Assembly (NCBI RefSeq): GCF_025836975.1 | Contig: NZ_CP107548.1 | Location: forward strand, 558,001 to 622,000 | Reading direction: 5' to 3' | DNA length: 64,000 nt | Origin: Pollutimonas sp. M17 | GTDB taxonomy: Bacteria > Pseudomonadota > Gammaproteobacteria > Burkholderiales > Burkholderiaceae_B | In this document: piece after piece, positions 39,382 to 47,563 of the stretch | How the letters are laid out: every line of letters starts with the position of its first letter | Numbering within the stretch: the stretch's first letter is position 1 | Notes under the pieces: model-generated | The model's database searches: none | Seen by the model: the letters and a program-made list of their open reading frames with translations, nothing else | Told to the model about the DNA's origin: nothing | Translations under genes and position numbers: made by a program

Positions 39382-39834
39382 ATGGATAAAACCGATATCA
39401 AAATCCTGAAGCAGCTGCAAAACGAGGGGCGATCGTCGGCCCAGCAGTTGTCCGAGCATGTGGGGCTGTCCGCCGCGCCGGTGTGGCGCAGGGTCAAGGC
39501 CCTGGAAGCCGCGCAGGTCATCCAGGGCTATTACGCCCGGGTCGATCGCAACAAAGTGGGCCTTCAGGGCTGCATGTTCACGCAGATCAGCCTGGAGCGG
39601 CATTCGGCGGAGATCGTCGAGAACTTCGAGCGATCGGTGCGCGACGCGCCCGAAATCCTGGAGTGCTATGCCGTTACGGGCGACGCCGACTTCCTGCTGA
39701 AGATAGTCGTGCCCAGCCCGGAGGCCTACGACAGCTTTCTGCACCGCTTCCTGTTCAACCTTCCCGGCGTGCGCCAGACCCGGACCATCGTGGCCCTGCG
39801 CGAGATCAAGCACGATATCAGGCTGCCCCTGTAG
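39382..39834 (+). CDS. Lrp/AsnC family transcriptional regulator
   Basis: A 150-residue regulator. The N-terminal helix-turn-helix (about 1-55) reads MDKTDIKILKQLQNEGRSSA, then LSEHVGLSAAPVWRRVKALE. The C-terminal RAM/effector domain (about 68-145) has SLERHSAEIVENFERSVRDA, then ECYAVTGDADFLLKIVVPSP. AGGG lies seven bases before the ATG. It is divergent from the indolepyruvate oxidoreductase gene, and the dyad at 39352-39369 lies in the shared gap, so it probably senses an amino acid and controls that gene. Confidence 0.92.
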   Translation: MDKTDIKILKQLQNEGRSSAQQLSEHVGLSAAPVWRRVKALEAAQVIQGYYARVDRNKVGLQGCMFTQISLERHSAEIVENFERSVRDAPEILECYAVTGDADFLLKIVVPSPEAYDSFLHRFLFNLPGVRQTRTIVALREIKHDIRLPL

Positions 39835-39868
39835 GCAAGCATGCGCGCCGACGCCTTCCTGGAGCTTC

Positions 39869-40303
39869 TTAAAGATAGAGCATGGTCTTGGCCAGCAGGA
39901 TGATGCCCACCATGTGCGTGAACACGCTGATGTGTATGCGCTGTACGTAGCGGGTCTTGAGCAGGCCTTTGCCGCCCAGGACCATGGCGGTGATGAAGTG
40001 GCCCAGCACGCTCAGCGCCAGGATTATCTTTATCGTCAGCAGCGTGGCAAAGGTGCTGTCCAGCGGGTGCGCCAGCACCGTCCTGTAATGCCAGGCCATG
40101 CCGATGCCAGCCCCATAAAGCACCAGCAGCGTCCAGGGCATGATGCGGCGCGCCCGCCGGCCTATCGCCTTTTCGACGGCGCGCATGGCTTCATGCGGTA
40201 CATGCTTGCGCACGCCTTCCAACATCAGCACTTCGAAGAATACGGTGCCCACGAAGATGAAGGCGGCGAATAAATGCAGCGTGATCAGGACGACGTAATT
40301 CAT
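39869..40303 (-). CDS. Small integral membrane protein, CopD-like
   Basis: A 144-residue protein with four predicted membrane helices (about 5-27, 53-72, 83-108 and 122-143). Conserved-looking His residues lie in or near helices: His9 in LITLHLFAAFIFVG, one in MAWHYR, GHFITAMV, and IHISVFTHMVGI. This pattern resembles CopD/YebZ-type or related heme-containing four-helix proteins of the cytoplasmic membrane. A role in copper handling is only a family-level guess. It is convergent with the Lrp-type gene and divergent from the lipoprotein gene. Confidence 0.65.
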   Translation of the reverse strand: MNYVVLITLHLFAAFIFVGTVFFEVLMLEGVRKHVPHEAMRAVEKAIGRRARRIMPWTLLVLYGAGIGMAWHYRTVLAHPLDSTFATLLTIKIILALSVLGHFITAMVLGGKGLLKTRYVQRIHISVFTHMVGIILLAKTMLYL

Positions 40304-40381
40304 GGCGGTGGCGCTCCACGGCTACACGAGCGCCGGCGGGTGGCCGGGGCGGCGGTTCGGGTAGAATATTTTTTTGTGGAA

Positions 40382-40408
40382 GGCCGGCATCCGATGCGGA
40401 TGCCGGCC
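40382..40408 (+). other. Perfect 11-bp hairpin in the leader of the lipoprotein gene
   Basis: GGCCGGCATCC pairs with GGATGCCGGCC around GATGC. It lies in the divergent gap between the CopD-like gene and the lipoprotein gene, after TAGAAT (40361-40366, a possible -10) and seven T. It has no T tract after it on either strand, so it is not a standard terminator; a 5'-UTR stem-loop is possible. Confidence 0.5.
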
Positions 40409-40494
40409 GCTTCCAAACGATCCGATTGTAGGTCGCCGGTGTCGTGGCGGCGGCCGATACCCCACGCAGCTTGTGGTTTTGCAAGGACGTCCAG

Positions 40495-40983
40495 ATGGTT
40501 GAATTCCTGTTCCGCCGGCACACCATGGCCGGCTTGTCAACGGCGGTATTGCTTGCGGCCTGCGCGGCGCCCAGCAAGCCGCCTCCTCCTGAAGAACCGC
40601 AGCCCGCCTGCCAGGCGGCCGCCCAGGGCGATGTCCTGATCGGAAACTGGCTTAGCGTGCGCAAGGAAAAGGGCGTGGCGGGCGAATTGCGCACCTTGTT
40701 CACCCTGCATCCCGACGGCACCATGGCCTATACCGAGCAGCTCAAGCGCGGCAGCAAGCCGTCGCAGGGCCTGTCCGAGACCGGGTGCTGGACGCACAGC
40801 GGGCAGTCGCTGGTCCTGCTGACGCTGCAATCCAATGGCGCTCCGGTCGACACCAAGGACCCCATCTACACCAACCGCTATGTGGTTTCGTCCCTGGGCG
40901 GCAAGTCGCTGTCCATGCGCCACGCCGACGGCACTCCCATCAAGGCCCGGCTCATGTCGCCCGGATACCGGCTGCCGTTCTAG
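40495..40983 (+). CDS. Hypothetical lipoprotein
   Basis: A 162-residue protein; AAGGAC precedes the ATG. After a basic start (MVEFLFRRHTMAGLSTAVLL) comes the lipobox LAAC (about 20-23), then a Pro-rich spacer (SKPPPPEEPQP). The remainder (about 40-162) looks like a small beta-rich domain: VLIGNWLSVRKEKGVAGELR, then LHPDGTMAYTEQLKRG and SETGCWTHSGQSLVLLT. Two Cys in the mature part (QPACQAA and ETGCWTH) might form a disulfide. I do not recognise the family. It is convergent with the GntR gene and overlaps its stop by four bases. Confidence 0.65.
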   Translation: MVEFLFRRHTMAGLSTAVLLAACAAPSKPPPPEEPQPACQAAAQGDVLIGNWLSVRKEKGVAGELRTLFTLHPDGTMAYTEQLKRGSKPSQGLSETGCWTHSGQSLVLLTLQSNGAPVDTKDPIYTNRYVVSSLGGKSLSMRHADGTPIKARLMSPGYRLPF

Positions 40984-41738
40984 CCCGCCGCTCGGTGTGA
41001 TTTGCGGGGCGCCGCGGCCTTGCCATGGATTGCACTGGCCGATTTCAGCTCGTCGCGCTCCAGCATGCCGTTGGCCGAGTGCCACAGGTGATGCCGCATG
41101 GCGGCATAGGCCTGGTCGGCGTCGCCGGCCAGGATCGCCGCCGCAATCGCTTCGTGCTGCTCTATTGAGCTCCGGATGATCTGCTCGGCGCCCAACGCCT
41201 GGCGCAGCAGCGTCATGAAGACGGCCAGTTGATACCTGTCGATCAGTTCGGCCAGCTCCAGGTTGTCGCTCATCTTGACGATGGCTTGATGGAACTCCCG
41301 GTTGTGCACGATGAATGACTGCATCGCCAGCCGGGTTTTATGTTGCCGGCCCTGCTTCACTATGGCGCTGAAATAGGCCCGGTTATCGCCGATGTCGATG
41401 CGTTCGGCCGCCAGCCGCGCGGCCTGTCCTTCCAGCGCTTCGCGTATCTGGAAGAGATGGATGATCTCGGTGCGCGACAGCCGGCGAACGACGGCACCGC
41501 GATTCGGGATCAGCTCGATCAGCCTGTCGGCGGCCAGGCGGCGGAAGGCTTCGCGCAGCGGGCCGCGGCTGATGCCCAGCTCTTCGATGAGATCCCGCGA
41601 AATGAGGCGCTGGCCGGGAGCCAGGCTGCCTTCAAGAATCTGTTCTTTCAGGATGGCGGCGACGCGCTCGACCGTGTCGCCGCTGCGCGGCACGGGTTCC
41701 GGCGGGGCGGCCCGGGAAGGTTTCATTTTGTTTTGCAT
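40980..41738 (-). CDS. GntR-family regulator, FadR/FCD subfamily
   Basis: A 252-residue regulator. The winged-helix domain spans about 20-85: ERVAAILKEQILEGSLAPGQ, then RDLIEELGISRGPLREAFRR with the recognition helix, and LIELIPNRGAVVRRLSRTEI. The C-terminal all-helical FCD effector domain (about 95-225) carries EGQAARLAAERI, FHQAIVKMSDN and the His pair in QHEAIAAAILAGD and AAMRHHLWHS that usually bind a metal with a carboxylate effector. It is divergent from the ABC transporter operon and likely represses it until a carboxylic acid is present. A dyad lies just upstream of its own start. Confidence 0.92.
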   Translation of the reverse strand: MQNKMKPSRAAPPEPVPRSGDTVERVAAILKEQILEGSLAPGQRLISRDLIEELGISRGPLREAFRRLAADRLIELIPNRGAVVRRLSRTEIIHLFQIREALEGQAARLAAERIDIGDNRAYFSAIVKQGRQHKTRLAMQSFIVHNREFHQAIVKMSDNLELAELIDRYQLAVFMTLLRQALGAEQIIRSSIEQHEAIAAAILAGDADQAYAAMRHHLWHSANGMLERDELKSASAIHGKAAAPRKSHRAAG

Positions 41739-41744
41739 TGCGCG

Positions 41745-41758
41745 GTCATTTTAATGAC
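41745..41758. promoter_or_regulatory. Dyad in the gntR-ABC intergenic region
   Basis: GTCATT and AATGAC are perfect 6-base arms separated by TT, seven bases upstream of the GntR start. A second interrupted dyad (GTGTA/TACAC, 41787-41805) lies closer to the ABC operon. Either could be the GntR operator in this 92-bp divergent gap. Confidence 0.45.
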
Positions 41759-41830
41759 AAATATAGGGATATAGTTTAATCTAAAAGTGTAGGACAAAAA
41801 TACACGACACCTATAAAACAGGAGACAAAC

Positions 41831-42817
41831 ATGATATTCAAGCCTCTATTGAAATTGGCAGCGAACGGCCTGCTGCTTGCCGGCCTGCTGGCCGGCGGGC
41901 AGGCCGGAGCCGTGAACCTGACGGTCACCCACTGGGCGGACGGCATGTATGGCGCGCCCTTTGCCGTGGCCATGGAAAAAGGTTTTTTCAAGGACGCCGG
42001 CATCGACGTCACGGGTTTCATCACCTCGCAAGGCGGCGGCACCACGGTGCGCAACGCCATGGCATCCGACATTCCGTATGGCGAGGTCGCCTTGTCGGCG
42101 GCCATCGCCGCCATCAAGCAAGGGGTCAAGCTGACCATCGTCCATGGCGGAGTGCTCAGCCTGGCCGACAACGTATGGGTGGCCATGAAGGATTCGCCGC
42201 TGTCGTCCATTCAGGATCTGAAAGGCAAGCGTCTGGGCTACAGCAGCCCGAAATCGGTGACCGACATGGTGTCGACCATCGCCCTGACCAACCGGGGCAT
42301 GCTGGACAGCGTGGAACGCAAGACGGTGGGCAGCCTGAGCTCCGCCTATACCGCCCTGCGCGAAGGCGGCGTGGACGTCATCTACATGACCGAGCCGGTG
42401 CTGAGCCGCGAAAAGGACAACATCAAGATCGTCTTCAGGTCTCAGGATGAGATCCCCCACATGACGCAGACGGTGGGCGTCGTCCGCAGCGATTACCTGA
42501 AGAAGAACCCCAAGGTCATCCAGTCCATCATCGAAGGGCGCCGCAAAGGGGTGGAGTACCTGATGAAGCACCCGGACGAGGCGGGCGACATCCTGGCCCG
42601 TCAATACAAGATGGATCCCAAGATCACCAAGTCGGCCATCAACGACATCCTGTCGGCGAAGGGCACTTACTGGAGCACCGGCAAGCTGGACTACGAAGGC
42701 ATGGACGGCATGCTCAAGGGCCTGGTCCTGGTCAAGGCGGTCGAAGCGGGGCCGTTCGATTGGGCGGCTATCGTGGATGAAAGCCTGCTACCCGCCGACC
42801 AGCGCAGCAAAAAATAG
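41831..42817 (+). CDS. ABC transporter substrate-binding protein (NMT1/SsuA-like)
   Basis: A 328-residue exported protein. A Sec-type signal covers about 1-27 (LLLAGLLAGGQAGA), followed by NLTVTHWADGMYGAPFAVAM and EKGFFKDAGIDVTGF, the periplasmic binding fold of the nitrate/sulfonate/taurine and thiamine-precursor type. SQGGGTTVRNAMASDIPYGE and AAIAAIKQGVKLTIVHGG fit the ligand pocket region. AACAGGAGAC precedes the ATG. It is the first gene of the operon for one ATPase, two permeases and three enzymes. The ligand is not predictable from motifs alone; the enzymes suggest a small organic acid. Confidence 0.9.
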   Translation: MIFKPLLKLAANGLLLAGLLAGGQAGAVNLTVTHWADGMYGAPFAVAMEKGFFKDAGIDVTGFITSQGGGTTVRNAMASDIPYGEVALSAAIAAIKQGVKLTIVHGGVLSLADNVWVAMKDSPLSSIQDLKGKRLGYSSPKSVTDMVSTIALTNRGMLDSVERKTVGSLSSAYTALREGGVDVIYMTEPVLSREKDNIKIVFRSQDEIPHMTQTVGVVRSDYLKKNPKVIQSIIEGRRKGVEYLMKHPDEAGDILARQYKMDPKITKSAINDILSAKGTYWSTGKLDYEGMDGMLKGLVLVKAVEAGPFDWAAIVDESLLPADQRSKK

Positions 42818-42828
42818 GCGGCGGGACC

Positions 42829-43671
42829 ATGGCATTGACGGAACAGAACCGCCGCGCGTCCGAGCCGGCGACATGCGCCGACGCGCACGTCGCCGTCGAG
42901 GGCGCGACCAAGGTATTCACCCCACCCGACGGCAGGCCGCCCGTCCACGCGCTGGGCCCCGTAACCTTCGAACTGCGCCGGGGGGAATTCTTCTCCGTCG
43001 TCGGGCCTTCGGGCTGCGGCAAGTCGACCTTGCTTGATCTGGTCGCCGGACTCAGTTTGCCCACCGAAGGTCGGGTCCACTTCGAAGGCGCTGAAGTCAG
43101 GGGGCAGGTGCCGGAAGGCGTTGCGGTGGTGTTCCAGGAGGATGCCAGCTTCCCCTGGCTGAACGTGTTCGACAACGCCGCCTTCGGAGCCCGCCACAAC
43201 GGCTTGCCGGAGAATGAAATCAAGGAAAGGGTGGACCATGCGCTGGCCTTCATGGGCCTGGCCGGTTTTGCAAGGTCCTACCCGGCGCAGCTGTCCGGGG
43301 GCATGCGGCAGCGCGTATGCATCGCCCGGGCCATGGTGTTGCGTCCGCGCCTGATGCTGCTGGACGAACCGTTCGGCGCGCTGGATCAGCAGACCCGCTT
43401 GCTGATGGGCGAAGAGACGCTCAAGCTCTGGCGCGAGACGGGCTCCACGGTGATGCTGATCACCCACTCCATCGACGAGGCCGTATTGCTGTCCGATCGC
43501 ATAGGAACGATGTCGGCGCGCCCCGGCACCTTCATCGACATCGTCGAAACGGGCTGGAGCCGTGAGCGGGGCAGCGAAACCGCCATGGATCCGCGCTACG
43601 GCGCCTTGCAATCGCAAATATGGGGCATGCTGCGCAACGAGTCGCTCAAGGCCTTGGGGGTGGGGGCATGA
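42829..43671 (+). CDS. ABC transporter ATP-binding protein
   Basis: A 280-residue ATPase of the nitrate/sulfonate/taurine transporter class. Walker A is GPSGCGKST (about 61-69), the Q-loop is in VVFQEDASFPWLNV, the signature is LSGGMRQRVCIARAM (about 155-169), Walker B is LMLLDEPFGALD (about 177-188), and the switch His is in ITHSIDEAVLLSDRI. It powers uptake through the two adjacent permeases. The stop overlaps the next start by four bases. Confidence 0.95.
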   Translation: MALTEQNRRASEPATCADAHVAVEGATKVFTPPDGRPPVHALGPVTFELRRGEFFSVVGPSGCGKSTLLDLVAGLSLPTEGRVHFEGAEVRGQVPEGVAVVFQEDASFPWLNVFDNAAFGARHNGLPENEIKERVDHALAFMGLAGFARSYPAQLSGGMRQRVCIARAMVLRPRLMLLDEPFGALDQQTRLLMGEETLKLWRETGSTVMLITHSIDEAVLLSDRIGTMSARPGTFIDIVETGWSRERGSETAMDPRYGALQSQIWGMLRNESLKALGVGA

Positions 43672-44492
43672 GCGCCGCGGCCGTGGCCGCGCCCGAGGTG
43701 TGGCGTGCGGGTTTGGCGGGCGCCGCCCGCAGGCATCGCGTCGTTCTTCTGCGCTGCCTGTTCGTCGTCGTCGCCGTGGCTTTGCTTGAGCTGGCCAGCC
43801 GCCTGGCATGGATAGATCCTGTCTCCTTCATCCCGCCGTCTGAAATGGCGCTCAGCGCATGGAAGCTGCTGCTCGATGGAGCCTACCGGGACGACATGCT
43901 GATGACGCTGTCCTCGGCCGCGCTGGCGGTGCTGCTGGCGACCTCCACCGGCTTCCTGTTCGGCTTGATGCTGTACAAGCTGCCCAGGTTGCGCCGCGTG
44001 CTGGACCCTTTGCTGCTTTCGTACTATGCGGTGCCGATCTTCGTCTTGTACCCCATGCTCATCGTCCTGTTCGGCTTGAACAGATGGCCCTTGATCATGC
44101 TGGGCTTCCTGTTCGCCGTGGTGGCCATGGCGGTGAACACCCTGAACGGGCTGGAGCGCATTCCGCCGGTCCTGCTGCGCACCGCCCGGGTGCTGCGCAT
44201 GGGGCGGGTGCAGGAAGTATGGCTGATCAAGCTGCCGGCCAGCCTTCCCTTTGTATTCACCGGCATCAAGCTGTCCATCGTTTACTCCTTCATTGCCGTC
44301 ATCGGCGGGGAGTTCCTGCTGTCGGGCACCGGCTTCGGCTACCAGATCGCCTTCGCCTACAACAACTTCGACAACCAGACGATGTATGGACTGATGCTGC
44401 TGTTGCTGATATTCGTGGGCATGGTCAATCTCATCCTGCATGCGGCCGAGCAGCGGCTTTATCAGCGCCGCGTATTGAAGGAGACGGCATGA
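43668..44492 (+). CDS. ABC transporter permease 1
   Basis: A 274-residue inner-membrane protein starting at the ATG that overlaps the ATPase stop. Six membrane segments are predicted from about 25 to 260. The EAA-type coupling loop is ERIPPVLLRTARVLRMGRVQ, followed by EVWLIKLPASLPFVFTGIKL (about 176-200). It ends in ATG overlap with permease 2. Its sequence differs clearly from permease 2, so the translocation pore is probably a heterodimer. Confidence 0.9.
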   Translation: MSAAAVAAPEVWRAGLAGAARRHRVVLLRCLFVVVAVALLELASRLAWIDPVSFIPPSEMALSAWKLLLDGAYRDDMLMTLSSAALAVLLATSTGFLFGLMLYKLPRLRRVLDPLLLSYYAVPIFVLYPMLIVLFGLNRWPLIMLGFLFAVVAMAVNTLNGLERIPPVLLRTARVLRMGRVQEVWLIKLPASLPFVFTGIKLSIVYSFIAVIGGEFLLSGTGFGYQIAFAYNNFDNQTMYGLMLLLLIFVGMVNLILHAAEQRLYQRRVLKETA

Positions 44493-45262
44493 ATCCGGAC
44501 GTCAGGCTTGGGGCCGCGCCGCCCACCCGCTGGCTGGACGGGCTGCTGCTCGTCGCCGGAATACTGCTTTTATGGCAGGGCGCAAGCTGGGGCCTGGGCA
44601 CCGAGGTGCTGCCGGGGCCAATCCGCACCCTGACGCAGTTGCAGCGTGAAATCGCCGAGCCGGATTTTCCGCAGCACCTGATCGAAACCAGCAAGGCCTT
44701 CTTTACCGCGCTGCTGATCGCCGTGCTGGCCGGCACCTGCCTGGGGCTGGTCCTGGGCGTGCGCCGGCTGGCGGGCGACGTCATGGAACCCATACTGATC
44801 GCCTTGTACTCCATACCCAAGATATCGCTGTATCCCATCATCCTGCTGATGTTCGGACTGGGCCTGTCGGCCAAGATCGCCTTCGGCGTGATACACGGCA
44901 TCATCCCCATCGTGATCTTCACCATGACGGCGGTGCGCAACATCAAGCCGGTCTATCTGCGCTCCATACGCTGCCATCGGCTTAGCCCCTGGCAGGGCGC
45001 CTTGCACGTGCTGATACCGGCCACCGTGCCCGAAATCGTAGCCGGGCTGCGCATAGGCTTCGCCCTGACCCTGCTGGGCACCTTGCTGGGCGAAATGTTC
45101 GCCTCGCAACGCGGCATAGGCCATTTGCTGATGCTGGCCATCGATCGCAACAATCCTCCGACCATCATGGCGCTGGCCTTGATGCTATTTACATTCGCCA
45201 CTGTGGTCAGCGTCGGCTTGCTGCAGTGGGACCGCCATTTACGGCGTGGAACGCAATCTTAG
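44489..45262 (+). CDS. ABC transporter permease 2
   Basis: A 257-residue membrane protein starting at the ATG in GGAGACGGCATG, overlapping the permease 1 stop by four bases. LLLVAGILLLWQGASWGLG starts the membrane domain. The coupling loop reads YLRSIRCHRLSPWQGALHVL, then IPATVPEIVAGLRIG (about 155-188). IALYSIPKISLYPIILLMFG and GTLLGEMFASQRGIGHLLML are typical of the SsuC/TauC family. It should pair with permease 1 and the ATPase. The lyase gene starts within 10 bases of its stop. Confidence 0.92.
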   Translation: MNPDVRLGAAPPTRWLDGLLLVAGILLLWQGASWGLGTEVLPGPIRTLTQLQREIAEPDFPQHLIETSKAFFTALLIAVLAGTCLGLVLGVRRLAGDVMEPILIALYSIPKISLYPIILLMFGLGLSAKIAFGVIHGIIPIVIFTMTAVRNIKPVYLRSIRCHRLSPWQGALHVLIPATVPEIVAGLRIGFALTLLGTLLGEMFASQRGIGHLLMLAIDRNNPPTIMALALMLFTFATVVSVGLLQWDRHLRRGTQS

Positions 45263-45270
45263 AGATGAGC

Positions 45271-46152
45271 ATGACTAGCGAGCAAAAACTTAAAACCATC
45301 CTGGCCGCCGGTGAATTCGTGGCGGCCCCCGGCGTATTCGATATGTTCTCCGCCATGATCGCCAACGAACTCGATTTCAAGGCGCTGTACATGACCGGAT
45401 ACGGTATCTCCGCTTCGTATCTTGGCCTGGCGGATGCGGGCCTGGTCACCTACACCGACATGGTGGGCCGGGCGACGGTCATTGCGCAAGGCACCACGAA
45501 GCCGTTGATCGCCGATGCCGACACCGGCTTCGGCGGGCTGATCAACCTGCGCCACACCATACGCGGCTACGAGGCGGCGGGCGTGCAGGCCATCCAGTTC
45601 GAAGACCAAGAAATGCCCAAGAAATGCGGGCATACGCCCAGCCGCCGGGTCATACCCCTGCCGGAGATGCTCAAGAAGATCGAGGTCGCCGTGGAGTCGC
45701 GGCGCAGCGACGACACCCTGATCATCGCGCGCACCGACGCCCGGACCGGCCTGGGGCTGGACGAGGCCATCCGGCGCGGGCAGGAATTCCTCAAGGCGGG
45801 CGCCGACATCATCTTCGTCGAATCGCCCGAATCGGAAGAGGAATTCCGCCGCATAGGCGGGGAGATCGACGGCTGGCTGCTGGCCAACATCGTGCCCACG
45901 GGCCGCTCTCCGGAGGTGCTGGGCGAGACGCTGCGCGAATGGGGCTTCAACATCGCCATCTATCCCGCGCTGGGCATGGGCGTGGCGACGGCGGCGTTGG
46001 CGGCCGGGTACAAGTATCTGGAAACGCAGGGGCACACCATGAACCTGCCGGTGCCGTCCTATTCCATGGATCAGCTGCACAAGCTGGTCGGCTTTCCGGA
46101 CGTATGGGATTTCGAGCGCCGCCACGCCGTCGGGGACGCCAAGGACGAGTGA
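45271..46152 (+). CDS. Isocitrate lyase/PEP mutase superfamily carbon-carbon lyase (2-methylisocitrate/dimethylmalate lyase type)
   Basis: A 293-residue TIM-barrel lyase. The start MTSEQKLKTILAAGEFVAAP is preferred over an ATG six bases earlier because GAGATGAG then serves as the binding site. Conserved motifs are APGVFDMFSAMIAN (about 19-32), PLIADADTGFGG (about 81), QFEDQEMPKKCGHTPSRRVI with the KKCGH catalytic-Cys loop (about 109-128), and IIARTDAR. The KKCGH loop marks true lyases such as 2-methylisocitrate lyase and 2,3-dimethylmalate lyase. Its neighbours are an importer and a LeuCD-like hydratase, the same enzyme pairing as in dimethylmaleate breakdown by Eubacterium barkeri, so it probably cleaves a branched malate to pyruvate plus a short acid. 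Substrate is inferred. Confidence 0.85.
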   Translation: MTSEQKLKTILAAGEFVAAPGVFDMFSAMIANELDFKALYMTGYGISASYLGLADAGLVTYTDMVGRATVIAQGTTKPLIADADTGFGGLINLRHTIRGYEAAGVQAIQFEDQEMPKKCGHTPSRRVIPLPEMLKKIEVAVESRRSDDTLIIARTDARTGLGLDEAIRRGQEFLKAGADIIFVESPESEEEFRRIGGEIDGWLLANIVPTGRSPEVLGETLREWGFNIAIYPALGMGVATAALAAGYKYLETQGHTMNLPVPSYSMDQLHKLVGFPDVWDFERRHAVGDAKDE

Positions 46153-46153
46153 C

Positions 46154-47563
46154 ATGAGCGCCACGCTTTTCGACAAGATATGGGATGCGCACGAAGTGTC
46201 CCGCCTGCCGGGCGACATCAGCCTGCTGCATGTGGACCGCCACCTGATGCACGAACTGACCGGGGTGGATGCCATGAAAAGGCTGGATGACCGTGGGCTG
46301 CCGGTGCGCAGTCCTGACCTGACCTTCGCCACGCTGGACCACGTCAGCTCCACCGAGCCCGGCAGCCGCGCCGGGGACGAGCCCTGGAGCACCGAAATGG
46401 TGGAGGCCATGCGGCAGGAAACGGCCGAGCGGGGCATACGGCTGTTCGACATCGATGACGGCCGCAAGGGCATCGTGCATGTCATCGGCCCCGAACTGGG
46501 CCTGACCTTGCCCGGGCTGACGATAGTGTGCGCCGACAGCCACACCTGCACGCACGGCGCCTTCGGCGCCATTGCCTGGGGCATAGGCTCGTCGGAACTG
46601 GTGCACGTCCTGGCGTCGCAGACCATGCGCCAGCGCCGCCCCAAGACCATGCGCATTACGCTTGCCGGCGTTCCGGCGCCGGGCGTCACCGCCAAGGACA
46701 TCATCCTGCACGTGATTGGCGAGCTGGGCGCCGCGGCCGGCACCGGCCATGCGGTCGAATTCGCCGGACCGGCCGTTCGCGGCCTGGACATGGAGGCGCG
46801 CATGACGCTGTGCAATCTGTCCATCGAAATGGGCGCCAAGATAGGCATGGTCGCGCCCGATGACGTCACCTTCGACTATATACGGGGGCGCGAGTTCGCG
46901 CCTCAGGGACCGGCCTTCGACCGGGCGGTGGCCTACTGGCGCAGCCTGCCGTCGGGGCCGGACGCCGTCTACGACAGAGAGGTCGAGCTGGATATCGGTG
47001 GAATCGGTCCGCAAGTCACCTGGGGCACCAGCCCCGAACACGTGATCTCCATCGGCGGCGTCGTTCCCGATCCGGATCGGGAACGCGATCCCCAGCGGCG
47101 CAAGGCCTACTCGGCCGCGCTGGAGTACATGCACTTGCGGGCCGGGCAGCGCATCGACCAGGTGAGCATCGATCGCGTCTTCATCGGGTCCTGTACCAAC
47201 GGCCGCCTGTCCGATCTGCAGGAAGCGGCCCGGATACTGCGCGGCAGGCATGTGGCGGCCGGTGTCACCGCCTGGGTGGTGCCGGGCTCGCTGCAGGTGA
47301 AGCGGCAGGCCGAAAGCCTGGGCCTGGACCGGGTCTTCCTGGACGCGGGCTGCCAATGGCGCGAGCCGGGCTGCTCCATGTGCGTGGGCGCGAACGGCGA
47401 CATGGTGCCGCCAGGCCAGCGCTGTGTTTCCACCTCGAACAGGAATTTCATGGGCCGCCAGGGGCCCGGCGCGATGACGCACCTGGCCAGCCCTTCGGTG
47501 GCCGCCGCCAGCGCGGTCCTGGGCAGGATCGCCTCGCCGGCGATGATGGAGGACAGGCCGTGA
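46154..47563 (+). CDS. LeuC-like hydro-lyase large subunit (aconitase superfamily)
   Basis: A 469-residue protein starting two bases after the lyase stop. It resembles 3-isopropylmalate dehydratase large subunits: LLHVDRHLMHELTGVDAM near the start, DHVSSTEPG, CADSHTCTHGAFGAIAWGIG (about 121-140), FIGSCTNGRLSDLQEAARIL with the first [4Fe-4S] Cys (about 344), and EPGCSMCVGANGD with the other two Cys (about 408). It should hydrate or dehydrate a substituted maleate/malate. No leuA or leuB gene is near and the gene is fused into an import-lyase operon, so a role in leucine synthesis is unlikely. Confidence 0.85.
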   Translation: MSATLFDKIWDAHEVSRLPGDISLLHVDRHLMHELTGVDAMKRLDDRGLPVRSPDLTFATLDHVSSTEPGSRAGDEPWSTEMVEAMRQETAERGIRLFDIDDGRKGIVHVIGPELGLTLPGLTIVCADSHTCTHGAFGAIAWGIGSSELVHVLASQTMRQRRPKTMRITLAGVPAPGVTAKDIILHVIGELGAAAGTGHAVEFAGPAVRGLDMEARMTLCNLSIEMGAKIGMVAPDDVTFDYIRGREFAPQGPAFDRAVAYWRSLPSGPDAVYDREVELDIGGIGPQVTWGTSPEHVISIGGVVPDPDRERDPQRRKAYSAALEYMHLRAGQRIDQVSIDRVFIGSCTNGRLSDLQEAARILRGRHVAAGVTAWVVPGSLQVKRQAESLGLDRVFLDAGCQWREPGCSMCVGANGDMVPPGQRCVSTSNRNFMGRQGPGAMTHLASPSVAAASAVLGRIASPAMMEDRP

